Of a stretch of 64,000 nt of DNA, positions 35,107-44,543 are shown one piece after another. Numbering within the stretch: position 1 is the stretch's first letter; each line of letters begins with the position of its first letter. The notes under the pieces were generated by a model, which did no database searches, was not told the origin of the DNA, and worked only from the letters and a program-made list of their open reading frames with translations. Origin of the DNA: Candidatus Poribacteria bacterium (lineage in GTDB: Bacteria; Poribacteria; WGA-4E; WGA-3G). The stretch covers positions 3,466,204 to 3,530,203 of the forward strand of contig OY282386.1 of NCBI GenBank assembly GCA_958295945.1, read 5' to 3'. The translations under genes and the position numbers were made by a program.

Positions 35107-38100
35107 TATTTCCCCCTTTTTACAGTTAGTACCCCATAAGCCACCAGTTCTGCCGTAATATCTGCATTTTCCGCGCTCTTTCCCAATTCCTCAATACGCC
35201 TATTGTAATCAGCCTCAGCATTAACAATCTGTTGTCGCCGCATTCGTTGAATGTTTGGTTCAGGCACTTCTTCAATCTTTTTCTTAAGAAGGGCAATCCG
35301 TTTCTGATGACTTGCAGACAAGTTCTCTTTCCTGTATTCCGATATCTCCTGAATATGTTCTTTATGCTCTGCAAGTGCTTTACTCCATAAAGTATGATGC
35401 AGACTTTCCAATTCTTCTCTCTTGGTTAGACTGATATTTGCAGTCGCATCGTTATCCTCAGCTTTTTCAAGTAACTTCGTAAGGTGTGGCATCAATGCAT
35501 CGGATGTAGTAATAGGTTTTAGAATCAAATTTTCCTTCTCTCCCATTAGTCTCCATTCATAAATTACAAATTCATATTGTCCAACGGGAACTTTGTTAGA
35601 TCGAACCTTCAAATATGTGACAACATCTTGTGGTATATTCAATACAAGCTCTGCTTGTTTTACCAAAGGATGTATCGGCATAATGAAAGTTGCATCAGGA
35701 TGCTTTGTAGCACCGTCTGCATCAAAGGTAATATGCAAATGCTGTTCAGTTCCTTTCAACCAATTTTCCCAATCACGAAATATCTGAGTTCTTTCCCGTG
35801 GCAATTGCTGAAAATCAGGCAATAGATTGTTACGTGCATCTTGCGAAAGCCGAAGTGTTTTGTGAGACTTTTCACCAAGAATAAACTCTTGGTCCGTGCC
35901 TATCTTCTGCTGAAGGTAGTGTTTCACGAGTCGTTGTATAGATGTTGGAGATAACCAGTAACTCGTGGCTTCATTTACCTCTTTTTCAATTCCTTGCTCC
36001 GAAAGTGGAATTCTAAACAAATTTAATTGCTCTACTTCTAATTTTTCTTGTTCTTGAAACCATCTGATCTGATTATCTGCCAATTGTTCAAACCTTGTTC
36101 TTTTCTCTTCATCTGTCAACTCATAATTTTCAGCAATATGCCGCAACTCACTCGTAATTTCACCAAGAATTTCTTCATTGCCACCTAATGCATTCTTAAA
36201 AATCCCAATGCGAAGCAAACACCGTTCATAGATGTCTGCATCCACAGTGCCTGGTGTAATCATATTAATAATCGTAACACTCTCACTCATCTGTCCTTTC
36301 CTGTCAATCCGTCCTATACGTTGTTCAATTTTCATTGGGTTCCATGGTAGATCGTAGTTGACGATGCAATCACAGAATTGGTAATCCAACCCTTCACACC
36401 CGACTTCTGAGAACAGCATTAGATCGAGCGTGTCTATCTCCTCGCCAGATTTCTCAAATCGATTACGTAGTTTTAAGCGTTCTTCGTCTGGTACGCCGCC
36501 GTGAATCATGCCAACGCGCACCCCATCCGCTTTGAGATGTTTGTAAAGATACGCAAGCGTATGTCGAAAACTACTAAAAATCATGATTTTGTTATTGGGG
36601 AGGTTTTGTCTATCACGGACAATTTCTCGGAGTTTCTCCAACTTTGAATCCGCTGCATCAAGTGTTCTCACTTTTTCAAGAAGTGTTTGGATGTGTTCCC
36701 TGATTTGTGTAACAATCTCAGGTGGTGGGATCGCATCCGCAGCGTCCGCTTCTGTCCACTCAAGCTCATCAAGGTTACGATTCAGAATATCTTCAAGGAA
36801 GGGTTCAAGTCCATATAAGCAACTGGCTAACTGTCTACGAAGTGTGGTCATCATAAAGTTAACACTCTTATCCCCATGTAGACCGCGAAATATCTCCGCT
36901 TTTGTTTCAAGCAGCACTTCATGAATTTCTTCCTGTTCTGGTGTTAATGGAACCTGCACGGTTTGAGACTTACGAATAGTAAACTCTCCGATATCGCGGC
37001 GGCGAGTTCTATTGATTATCCGTGAAAATGTGTGGAGTGCTTCCATATCGGTGATAAGTTGGACACGTTCTTCTTGCGTGATTTGTTGGCTACTTAGCTG
37101 CTTTCTTATCCGTTTGAAGTCAGGATTCTTTCTGAAAATTGCTTGTCCCCATGCAGTTGCGGCTGCTTGATCAAGGTTTTCCTTTGCATGCTGTGTCCAA
37201 TCTATCTGCTGTGCTCGAGCCGCTTCCACTGCCCGATTGATGAACGGGTTCGGTTCTGACATGTGCTCAAAACTCTCATAGTCCAGAACCAGATCAGGAC
37301 GCAGAACATTTAGCAGCACGTACAGATCATGATTACCGAGTTGAATAGGCGTAGCAGTCAAGAATACAGCAGCTTCCGCATTTTCACAGAAAAACCGCAC
37401 GGCATCGTGATTAGCAGTCATCTGATTTCGGATATGGTGTGCTTCATCTACAATAACAAGATCGAAGTGAGGTGGTGGGTCAAGGTCTAAAAGTCCTTGT
37501 CTAGTCTTTCCCTTGCGACTGCCACCTGGGCCGAAAAGGAGTGTCTTATCTAACAACGAATAGGGCAGAATTACTTTCTGGTATTGCTCTGGCCATACAC
37601 CATCCAGATGCATTTCATTGATGCAATATCGTAAGGTTTTTCCATCCAGATGCGTAAAATCTTCGTCGAACCGCTTCATTTCGCGCTGCCATTTTTGCTC
37701 AGTGACCAATGGACGTGGACATATTATAAGAACGGAATTAACCTTACTACGTGCTTGCAACTCGCGCAAAATAAGACCTGCTTCAATCGTTTTTCCCACA
37801 CCGACACTATCTGCAATAAGTAATCTTGGACGTTCTGACTTGATAAACTTCAGAACAGGTCGGTACTGGTACGGAATAAAATCAATCCGTGCAGAATTGA
37901 GTGAATATAACGTTGATACTGCCGGAGATCGTATTTGCAGCGCGGTGAGATAGGCGTGAAATTCATCACATGAAAGGCGCGGAGCTTCATCGTCAGATTC
38001 AACTTCAGGTTGTAACTGAGATGCGTAGAAGGTTTGAACAGTGTTATTAACAAAAACTTTAACACTATCTTCAGGTGTGCCCGAAATTATTTCAACAATT

Positions 38101-38183
38101 GCCCCGCGAGTTGAGGGATTAGATTTTAAGAATACCATTTTCCCAAGAGAAAATTCTGTAGATTGAATAACGTTTGTTTCCAT
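35106..38183 (-). CDS. SNF2-family helicase/translocase, partner of the sacsin-like ATPase
   Basis: A 1025-residue superfamily 2 ATPase (residues below counted from the ATG six bases upstream). The Walker A is DSVGVGKT at 127-134, and DEAH is 248-251 (LVIVDEAHHIRN). TATPIQLGNHDLY is motif III. The second motor half includes KIMIFSSFRHTLAYLYKHLK, EVGCEGLDYQFCD and QRIGRIDRKGQ with the arginine finger. The order is that of RapA/SNF2-like enzymes, with a 350-residue C-terminal part that I do not recognise. It would translocate on DNA or remodel protein-DNA complexes. The start at 38183 is chosen because AAGGA lies at normal distance. No methylase is attached, which argues against DISARM. Confidence 0.87.
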   Translation of the reverse strand: METNVIQSTEFSLGKMVFLKSNPSTRGAIVEIISGTPEDSVKVFVNNTVQTFYASQLQPEVESDDEAPRLSCDEFHAYLTALQIRSPAVSTLYSLNSARIDFIPYQYRPVLKFIKSERPRLLIADSVGVGKTIEAGLILRELQARSKVNSVLIICPRPLVTEQKWQREMKRFDEDFTHLDGKTLRYCINEMHLDGVWPEQYQKVILPYSLLDKTLLFGPGGSRKGKTRQGLLDLDPPPHFDLVIVDEAHHIRNQMTANHDAVRFFCENAEAAVFLTATPIQLGNHDLYVLLNVLRPDLVLDYESFEHMSEPNPFINRAVEAARAQQIDWTQHAKENLDQAAATAWGQAIFRKNPDFKRIRKQLSSQQITQEERVQLITDMEALHTFSRIINRTRRRDIGEFTIRKSQTVQVPLTPEQEEIHEVLLETKAEIFRGLHGDKSVNFMMTTLRRQLASCLYGLEPFLEDILNRNLDELEWTEADAADAIPPPEIVTQIREHIQTLLEKVRTLDAADSKLEKLREIVRDRQNLPNNKIMIFSSFRHTLAYLYKHLKADGVRVGMIHGGVPDEERLKLRNRFEKSGEEIDTLDLMLFSEVGCEGLDYQFCDCIVNYDLPWNPMKIEQRIGRIDRKGQMSESVTIINMITPGTVDADIYERCLLRIGIFKNALGGNEEILGEITSELRHIAENYELTDEEKRTRFEQLADNQIRWFQEQEKLEVEQLNLFRIPLSEQGIEKEVNEATSYWLSPTSIQRLVKHYLQQKIGTDQEFILGEKSHKTLRLSQDARNNLLPDFQQLPRERTQIFRDWENWLKGTEQHLHITFDADGATKHPDATFIMPIHPLVKQAELVLNIPQDVVTYLKVRSNKVPVGQYEFVIYEWRLMGEKENLILKPITTSDALMPHLTKLLEKAEDNDATANISLTKREELESLHHTLWSKALAEHKEHIQEISEYRKENLSASHQKRIALLKKKIEEVPEPNIQRMRRQQIVNAEADYNRRIEELGKSAENADITAELVAYGVLTVKRGK

Positions 38184-38228
38184 ACGCATTCCTTTTATTT
38201 TAAATTAACTTGATTATATAACGTTGCT

Positions 38229-39682
38229 TTACCCCTTCACAACCCCAATAGGACGCAGGCGCGCAACACGACGCGATAATCCCGCCTCATCAACAACACG
38301 CACCACCTCATCAACGTCCTTATACGCCTCAGAAACCTCTTCCTGCAAGGTACGTTTACCTTCCGCTCGCACATAGATCCCTTTTTTCTCAAGATCATCC
38401 TTGATGGATTTTCCTTTAGTCAACTCTATTGCTTTCCTCCGTGAGAGGACCCTACCCGCACCGTGACAGGTTGTGCCAAATGTTTCAGCCATAGCACCCG
38501 GATTACCCACCAAAACATAAGATGCAGTTCCCATATCACCAGGTATCAATACAGGTTGTCCAACCTTCTGATATTTTGAAGGTATTTCAGGATGTCCAGC
38601 AGGAAACGCCCGTGTCGCACCTTTGCGGTGGATAACAACTCGCGTTCCTTACCATCAACTTTATGCTTTTCAAACTTACCGATGTTGTGTGCGACATCAT
38701 AGACAAGTTCCAACCCAAGTTCATCTTCAGTTGTGTCAAAATACTTCATAAAGGTCTGGCGAACAAGGTGCATAATACATTGCCGATTGTTCCACGCATA
38801 ATTCGCACTACATGCCATAGCAGTGATATAATCTTGTCCCTCTGGTGAGTTGATTGGAGCAGAAGCAAGTTGACGGTCAGGTAGGTTTATCCCGTACCTT
38901 TCAGCGACTTGCACCCAACTCTTTACATGCTCATCACAAATCTGATAACCGAACCCACGCGAACCGGTATGAATCATGACACAAACGTTGCCTTCACTTA
39001 ATCCCATAGCATCTGCAGCTTCACGGTAAAAAATACGGTCAACCACTTGTACCTCAAGGAAATGATTACCTGAACCGAGAGTACCCAGTTGATTCTTACC
39101 ACGTTCTAAAGCGCGTTGACTCGCGGCATCCGCATTGGCGTGATCAAGAAAACCAGATGCTTCAGTATATTGCAGATCATGCGGATGTCCGTATTCTCGC
39201 TCAATTGCCCAGCTTGCACCTTTTTCTAACATATACCGTTCTTCATTGAGTGAGAGTTGAATCTTACCTTTAGAACCCACACCGCAAGGGACATTATCAA
39301 AGAGTTCACCGATAAGTCCTTTCGTTTTACCTTCTAATTGTTTCGCATTAAGGTTGCTTCGGACTAATCGTACACCGCAATTAATGTCATAACCGATACC
39401 ACCTGGAGAAACGACACCGTCGGCTTTTGGATCCGTTGCTGCCACCCCACCAATTACAAACCCGTATCCCCAATGTAGATCAGGCATGGCAAGTGAGTGT
39501 TTGACGATACCGGGAAGATGTGCGACGTTTGCGACTTGCTGCAATGCTTCATTACTCTTTGCCTGATTGAGCAGTTTCTCATTGGCATAAATAATTCCGT
39601 CGACACGCATGCCTTTCATATAACTTTTAGGAATACGCCATCTGTAATCATCTATTTTTTGAAGTGTTATGTTTTGTGCCAT
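38229..39682 (-). pseudogene. rtcB: RtcB RNA ligase, split by a one-base frameshift
   Basis: RtcB joins 2',3'-cyclic phosphate RNA ends to 5'-OH ends using Mn and GTP. The first frame (ATG at 39682, after GGAAGGA) runs MAQNITLQKIDDYRWRIPKS, with metal-site motifs SPGGIGYDINCGVR, GTLGSGNHFLEVQ and MIHTGSRGFG. It leaves the family sequence after KVDGKEREL near 38634-38641. The rest, PGDMGTASYVLVGNPGAMAE and the guanylate-binding TCHGAGRVLSRRKA, is in the -1 frame and ends at 38229. A slip of -1, or one restored G, gives RELVIHRKGATRAF exactly. No slippery heptamer is seen, so a mutation or a sequencing error is more likely than programmed shifting. Confidence 0.85.
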
Positions 39683-39713
39683 AATAGTCCTTCCGATGTG
39701 TTCTTTATTCTTT

Positions 39714-40319
39714 TTATGCTTTTTGTGCCACCATACTTGCAAGAATCCCAAGGATCGTATCGCACTGTGAGATTTGATAAGCATTCATGTCAATGTAGAG
39801 TTTCTTTCCCTCCAATTTGAGGAAAAGCCAATCTATCCCGGATGTGATGGTTCCATAAATGCAAGCGATGTCATTCCCTTCTTCTGCGTTAAAACGTTGT
39901 GCAGCTACCATTTCCGCAACGCACTGACCAAGGCCTGATGTCAGATCATCCTTTTTTGCCTCAACGAGGATTAGGGCAGGAGCTTCCAAATAAAACTGCT
40001 CTGGAGATAAACTCACCAAAAAATCGCAAACGCCTGTGAGCCCTTCTTCGGCATCCACGTTAAAGTCAATGCCAGAAAAAAAACTGATGCGTCGCTCAAA
40101 GTGTTCCCGGAGTTCAACCAGTACAGCGGCGACAATCAGTTCTGATTTTGCCTTCTCAGTGCCTATAGCAAACGCTAATGGAACGTTTCGCTCCAACACC
40201 GTGGTGAGAAGTGTGCTTGGAGAGACAGGTGCTACATTCGCAAAGATACCAGCAGCTTCGTCTGTTTTGAGGTGAAATATCTTGCACGCTTCCTCTAAGG
40301 TAAAATTGCTATACGCCAT
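39714..40319 (-). CDS. unknown protein with PD-(D/E)XK-nuclease-like core
   Basis: A 201-residue protein not recognised by name. Residues about 95-135 read GVCDFLVSLSPEQF, then PALILVEAKKDDL and GLGQCVAEMVAAQRFN. This Asp, then Glu-Ala-Lys, followed by a Gln helix is the layout of the PD-(D/E)XK fold. No helicase is attached. It could be a stand-alone nuclease or a non-catalytic relative. GGAGAG precedes the ATG. It lies 31 bp upstream of rtcB, so an RNA or DNA repair link is possible but unproved. Confidence 0.55.
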   Translation of the reverse strand: MAYSNFTLEEACKIFHLKTDEAAGIFANVAPVSPSTLLTTVLERNVPLAFAIGTEKAKSELIVAAVLVELREHFERRISFFSGIDFNVDAEEGLTGVCDFLVSLSPEQFYLEAPALILVEAKKDDLTSGLGQCVAEMVAAQRFNAEEGNDIACIYGTITSGIDWLFLKLEGKKLYIDMNAYQISQCDTILGILASMVAQKA

Positions 40320-40507
40320 GTAAGAGACTCTCCATGGAAAAATCTTGCCAGTGTGAAAGATGTTGGAACCAGATGCACATCCCGCCTATATTGGAATGTT
40401 AACTTAGATTTCTATTATAAGGTATCTCTCTGGAGAACGCAACATTTTGTTTGAATCGGGGTATCTAAAGTTTTTTAGCAAAATATCCCAGTACCCGTTG
40501 TAGTACG

Positions 40508-40560
40508 GGGTCTCCGTGCCCCGCCATTCCTCCTCCCAACAATTGCGGGCACGGAGACCC
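40508..40560. repeat. inverted repeat with 14-bp perfect stem
   Basis: GGGTCTCCGTGCCC (40508-40521) pairs with GGGCACGGAGACCC (40547-40560) across 25 nt. It is much richer in GC than its surroundings. No T run follows, so it is not a simple terminator. It lies in the 438-bp gap between the 39714 gene and the oxidoreductase gene; the rest of the gap holds one further hairpin (40573-40593) and a segment shared with 62150-62195. Confidence 0.75.
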
Positions 40561-40572
40561 GGGGAATCATGG

Positions 40573-40593
40573 CGAATACCAAACGCGTATTCG
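40573..40593. repeat. hairpin with CAAACGC loop, copy 2
   Basis: CGAATAC and GTATTCG form a perfect 7-bp stem around the loop CAAACGC. The loop equals that at 19968-19992, while the stem differs at most positions and still pairs. Confidence 0.7.
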
Positions 40594-40757
40594 TCTAAGC
40601 GCATTCATACCGTTGATTTGGCACTCAATGGATGGTCCGAATTTAGTGCCAAGAACTTTATACCCTCTGAATCGCAGTGGAAACAGAGGACATGGATTTT
40701 TGTAAATCGAAGTGTGAAAGCTGAGAAAGATGGAACGAAACCTCTCACTACCTGCAT

Positions 40758-41927
40758 TTATAGTGCTGAGAGTTCAGGTAATTCTATCCACTTTCGAGCC
40801 TGCCAAGATTCCATGCCTTTATCTGCTAACTGGACACCTTTTGCCCCTTCAAGTAGTGTCCACGGAAACGGTTCATCAGCAACAACATGACGTAGAAACA
40901 ACTCCCACTGTGCTCTGAAGGCATTTTCGTAGGTTTCCTGTTCTGGCACTTTTAACCATCCATCAAAGAATTTGATAGGTTGTTCAATATCAGGATTCCA
41001 GACAGGACGTGGCGTTCCAGAGATAGGTTGAATCCAACAATCTCTCAATCCAGCAACAGCAGATCCATTTATGCCATCCACATGTATAGTTAAGAGATCA
41101 TCTCGTCTTACCCGCACTGCCCACGAAGAGTTAAAATGTGCAATTATACCATTTTCTATCTCAAAAGTAGCATACGCAGCATCTTCCGCAGTACATTCAT
41201 ACATCTTATCGGACTCATCCCATCGTTGCGGCAGATGTGTCGTAGCAATACAAGAAACACCTTTTACTGCCCCAAATAGATTGTCTAATACATATCGCCA
41301 GTGACTGAACATGTCAAGGATTATACCGCCCCCATCTTCGGACCTGTAATTCCACGATGGACGTTGTGTCGGGATTGCATCACCACGAAAAACCCAATAT
41401 CCGAATTCACCACGAACAGCGATGATTCTTCCAAAAAACTCAGCATCAATCAGACGTTTCAATTTCTGAATCCCCGGCAGCCAGAGTTTGTCCTGAACGA
41501 CCCCGTTTTTCAGTCCTGCTTTTGCAGCCTGCTCATATAATGAATATGCATCATCTGTGTTGGTAGCCGTTGGTTTTTCACAATAGATATGTTTTCCAGC
41601 TGAAATTGCTGCTTGCACTGCCTTAACTCGTAGCGATGTAACTTGTGCGTCAAAATAGACAGAATAGTTATCATCAGCGAGGGCAACATCAAGATCTGTG
41701 CTCCACTTTTCCACACCTGTGGATTCAGATAGTTTCTCAAGTTTCGCTGGATTTCTCCCAACGAGATATGGGGCAGGCATAATCACATCGCCATTACCAA
41801 TTGGAATACCGCCATCTTCAGCAATGGATAAAATAGAACGGATGAGGTGTTGATTTGTTCCCATCCTACCGGTGACACCGTTCATTATGATTCCCACACG
41901 ATGGGTATTAGAAGTATAGTTGGTCAT
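40758..41927 (-). CDS. Gfo/Idh/MocA family NAD(P)-dependent oxidoreductase
   Basis: A 389-residue sugar or inositol dehydrogenase-like protein. The Rossmann start is RVGIIMNGVTGRMGTNQHLI, the cofactor-contacting KHIYCEKPTATN holds the conserved Glu-Lys-Pro, and the C-terminal half has GGGIILDMFSHWRYVLDNLF with the usual Asp/His pair. No signal peptide is present. It probably oxidises or epimerises a sugar derivative; the substrate is unknown. It lies upstream of nothing close, with the cupin gene 74 bp further upstream in the same direction. Confidence 0.87.
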   Translation of the reverse strand: MTNYTSNTHRVGIIMNGVTGRMGTNQHLIRSILSIAEDGGIPIGNGDVIMPAPYLVGRNPAKLEKLSESTGVEKWSTDLDVALADDNYSVYFDAQVTSLRVKAVQAAISAGKHIYCEKPTATNTDDAYSLYEQAAKAGLKNGVVQDKLWLPGIQKLKRLIDAEFFGRIIAVRGEFGYWVFRGDAIPTQRPSWNYRSEDGGGIILDMFSHWRYVLDNLFGAVKGVSCIATTHLPQRWDESDKMYECTAEDAAYATFEIENGIIAHFNSSWAVRVRRDDLLTIHVDGINGSAVAGLRDCWIQPISGTPRPVWNPDIEQPIKFFDGWLKVPEQETYENAFRAQWELFLRHVVADEPFPWTLLEGAKGVQLADKGMESWQARKWIELPELSAL

Positions 41928-42001
41928 TTATAATCCTTATCTAATTAGAGGTATGAAGTAGGACATGCATCTGTGTGAAATGATGCATAAATTGCTATAA
42001 A

Positions 42002-42451
42002 CTAACCCTTGGGTTTGTCCGTACATTGTGGTGCTGCACCTTCAGGGAGCGCAGGAACATCTATTCCCGCTTTCGGTAGTGTGCCAGCAAGTTCCTGTTT
42101 CCAATGGTCAACATCTCCTGCGGGTCCATAGCAGTAGACCATGTACATTGGTGTATCACTGGTATTTGTCAACTGGTGGAAAACCCACGATGGAATAAAA
42201 ACGGTCTGTCCAGTAGAAACCGTTTGGCGTTCTTCACCCAGACACATTTCCCCTTCACCTTCAACAATAAAGTAAATCTCTTCCTGTTCGTGATTGTGCC
42301 ACGGGACTTGTCCACCGTTCGGTTCTAAAACGACGAACCCCATACTGAATTCCTTTATCTGAATAGGGGACGCACCACCAACAAGATTTCTGGTGCGTCT
42401 ACGGGCAGGATATGTCCGCCCCTCAATTTCATTTACATCTGCAATTAACAT
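42002..42451 (-). CDS. single-domain cupin
   Basis: A 149-residue small beta-barrel protein. The metal motif is PWHNHEQEEIYFIVEGEGEM, with two His and one Glu, followed by the second motif VFHQLTNTSD. It could be an isomerase, a dioxygenase or a sugar-binding protein. It lies in line with the oxidoreductase gene, where cupins often supply an isomerase step; that link is inference. Confidence 0.82.
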   Translation of the reverse strand: MLIADVNEIEGRTYPARRRTRNLVGGASPIQIKEFSMGFVVLEPNGGQVPWHNHEQEEIYFIVEGEGEMCLGEERQTVSTGQTVFIPSWVFHQLTNTSDTPMYMVYCYGPAGDVDHWKQELAGTLPKAGIDVPALPEGAAPQCTDKPKG

Positions 42452-42490
42452 TAATGTTTTCCTTTCTCATAGAACAGTATTTTATGTTTA

Positions 42491-43060
42491 TTATTCAAAA
42501 AGTTCTGCAACCTGACAAGTGAATCCTTCAACTACCTCTTCACCACTAAGTGTGTCATTCCGTGTGAGGAGTGTGATGTCTGTTTCAGAACGATAAACAG
42601 TTACCGTTTTGGATCGGGGTTCAAGTAGCCATACCAACTGTGTACCAGCTTCAAGATAAGCAAACACCTTTTCTTGAATTCGATTCAATGTATCTGAAGG
42701 AGAAACGACTTCAACAGCAAGGTCTGGTGGTACTGGAGACGCTTTGCTACTGTCAGCTGGGATACGATCAGTTGAAATAAATGCAATATCTGGTATAAGC
42801 GCGCGTTCGCCAACCTTGAATCCTGTACCAGAAACTGCAATACATCCTAACCGATTTTCATGAACATGTGAACCTAAATAAATAGTTAACTTAGCACTAA
42901 TCTTACCATGCTCCACTGACGCTGGTGCCATCGGAATTAATTCTCCCTTTATATATTCATATCCCTCTAAATCACTCTCAAGGAATTCCTCCAATGTCAT
43001 CTGTGGAATATCAGGTGGAAGACTGTTAGGTGTGATGTATTGAACTTCTTGAGCATTCAT
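42491..43060 (-). CDS. Uma2 family protein (PD-(D/E)XK fold), array copy 1
   Basis: A 189-residue Uma2 (DUF820) protein. It starts MNAQEVQYITPNSLPPDIPQ. The nuclease-like core has Pro90-Asp91 (LIPDIAFIS) and Glu117 (PPDLAVEVVSPSD), with a Lys near 131. Biological roles of this family are unsettled; many copies per genome are common. Residues 118-189 are almost identical to array copy 3, and the middle (50-105) is distinct. AAGGAG precedes the ATG, and the 116-bp gap to the next copy is repeated at each junction. Confidence 0.85.
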   Translation of the reverse strand: MNAQEVQYITPNSLPPDIPQMTLEEFLESDLEGYEYIKGELIPMAPASVEHGKISAKLTIYLGSHVHENRLGCIAVSGTGFKVGERALIPDIAFISTDRIPADSSKASPVPPDLAVEVVSPSDTLNRIQEKVFAYLEAGTQLVWLLEPRSKTVTVYRSETDITLLTRNDTLSGEEVVEGFTCQVAELFE

Positions 43061-43176
43061 TTTTTATTCTCCTTGATGTGTTGCTGTGCTTTTTTCTAAA
43101 TTCTTTTACAATTCAATTTACCATAACACCGTTTCCAATTGCTATCGTTGGATAATTTCTATCTGTTCATAGAGTT

Positions 43177-43746
43177 CTATTCAAAAAGTGCTGCAACCTG
43201 ACAAGTGAATCCTTCAACTACCTCTTCACCACTAAGTGTGTCATTCCGTGTGAGAGTCGTGATGTCTGTTTCAGAACGATAAACAGTTACCGTTTTGGCT
43301 CCCGGACTAATCACCCATACTAACTGCGTCCCAGCCTCAAGGTATGCAAATACCTTATCTTCAACCCGACGTAATATATCTGTGGGAGATACCACTTCAA
43401 TAGCGAGGTCTGGTGGAACAGGAGATGCTTTGCTCGAGTCATCAGGAAGTCGGTCAGTTGAAACAAAGGCTACATCTGGTATCAGCAGACGTTCACCAAC
43501 ACAGAATCCTGTATCCGATATGAGAACACGTCCCAGTTGATTTTCACGAACATACAAGTGTAACAGAGTACTTAGGTTCGCACTAATATAGCCGTGTTCT
43601 AATGAGGTAGGTGCCATCGGAATTAATTCTCCTTTTATATATTCATATCCCTCAAAATCACTCTCAAGGAATTCCTCCAATGTCATCTTTGGAATATCAG
43701 GTGGAAGACTGTTAGGTGTGATGTATTGAACTTCTTGAGCATTCAT
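43177..43746 (-). CDS. Uma2 family protein, array copy 2
   Basis: A 189-residue Uma2 protein, identical to copy 1 over most of residues 1-45 (one Gln to Lys and one Leu to Phe change). The middle carries its own sequence, LHLYVRENQLGRVLISDTGF. The core acids are kept (LLIPDVAFVS and PPDLAIEVVSPTD). The segment EDKVFAYLEAGTQLVWVISP differs from copies 1 and 3, and is closer to copy 4. It retains the repeated 5' leader with AAGGAG. Confidence 0.85.
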   Translation of the reverse strand: MNAQEVQYITPNSLPPDIPKMTLEEFLESDFEGYEYIKGELIPMAPTSLEHGYISANLSTLLHLYVRENQLGRVLISDTGFCVGERLLIPDVAFVSTDRLPDDSSKASPVPPDLAIEVVSPTDILRRVEDKVFAYLEAGTQLVWVISPGAKTVTVYRSETDITTLTRNDTLSGEEVVEGFTCQVAALFE

Positions 43747-43857
43747 TTTTTATTCTCCTTGATGTGTTGCTGTGCTTTTTTCTACATTCTTTTATAATTT
43801 ACCATAACACCGTTTCCAATTGCTATCGTTGGATAATTTCTATCTGTTCATAAAGTT

Positions 43858-44427
43858 CTATTCAAAAAGTTCTGCAACTTGACAAGTGAATCCTTCAACT
43901 ACCTCTTCACCACTAAGTGTGTCATTCCGTGTGAGTAGTGTGATGTCTGTTTCAGAACGATAAACAGTTACCGTTTTGGATCGGGGTTCAAGTAGCCATA
44001 CCAACTGTGTACCTGCTTCAAGATAAGCAAACACCTTTTCTTGAATTCGATTCAATGTATCTGAAGGAGAAACTACTTCAACAGCGAGGTCTGGTGGGAC
44101 TTTAAACGCTTTGCTACGGTCCGTAGGACGATTATCTGTTGATATGAATGCGATATCAGGTATTAGGAACCTATCTCCGACCTGAAAACCTGTATCCGGG
44201 GCATACACACGGCCTAATTGATTTGCACGAACATGTCCGTTTAATGGTGTAATTAAGTTCATACTAATGTCACCGTGTTCAACAGATGTTGGTGCCATCG
44301 GAATTAATTCTCCTTTTATATATTCATATCCCTCTAAATCACTCTCAAGGAATTCCTCCAATGTCATCTGTGGAATATCAGGTGGAAGACTGTTAGGTGT
44401 GATGTATTGAACTTCTTGAGCATTCAT
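43858..44427 (-). CDS. Uma2 family protein, array copy 3
   Basis: A 189-residue Uma2 protein. Residues 1-48 and 118-189 match copy 1 almost exactly, while the middle (GDISMNLITPLNGHVRANQL and onward) is its own, with a KAFKVPPD variant before the core Glu. This patchwork shows exchange between copies. The catalytic-like acids are present (FLIPDIAFIS and LAVEVVSPSD). Confidence 0.85.
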   Translation of the reverse strand: MNAQEVQYITPNSLPPDIPQMTLEEFLESDLEGYEYIKGELIPMAPTSVEHGDISMNLITPLNGHVRANQLGRVYAPDTGFQVGDRFLIPDIAFISTDNRPTDRSKAFKVPPDLAVEVVSPSDTLNRIQEKVFAYLEAGTQLVWLLEPRSKTVTVYRSETDITLLTRNDTLSGEEVVEGFTCQVAELFE

Positions 44428-44543
44428 TTTTTATTCTCCTTGATGTGTTGCTGTGCTTTTTTCTACATTCTTTTACAATTCAATTTACCATACCACCGTT
44501 TCCAATTGCTATCGTTGGATAATTTCTATCTGTTCATAGAGTT

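Noticed and set aside
31930-38183. DISARM or a type I restriction system
   Set aside because: There is an SNF2 helicase, but no methylase, no DUF1998 protein and no specificity subunit nearby.
38600-38660. Programmed frameshift in rtcB
   Set aside because: No slippery heptamer or obvious downstream structure is seen, and the family normally has one frame; a one-base loss is simpler.
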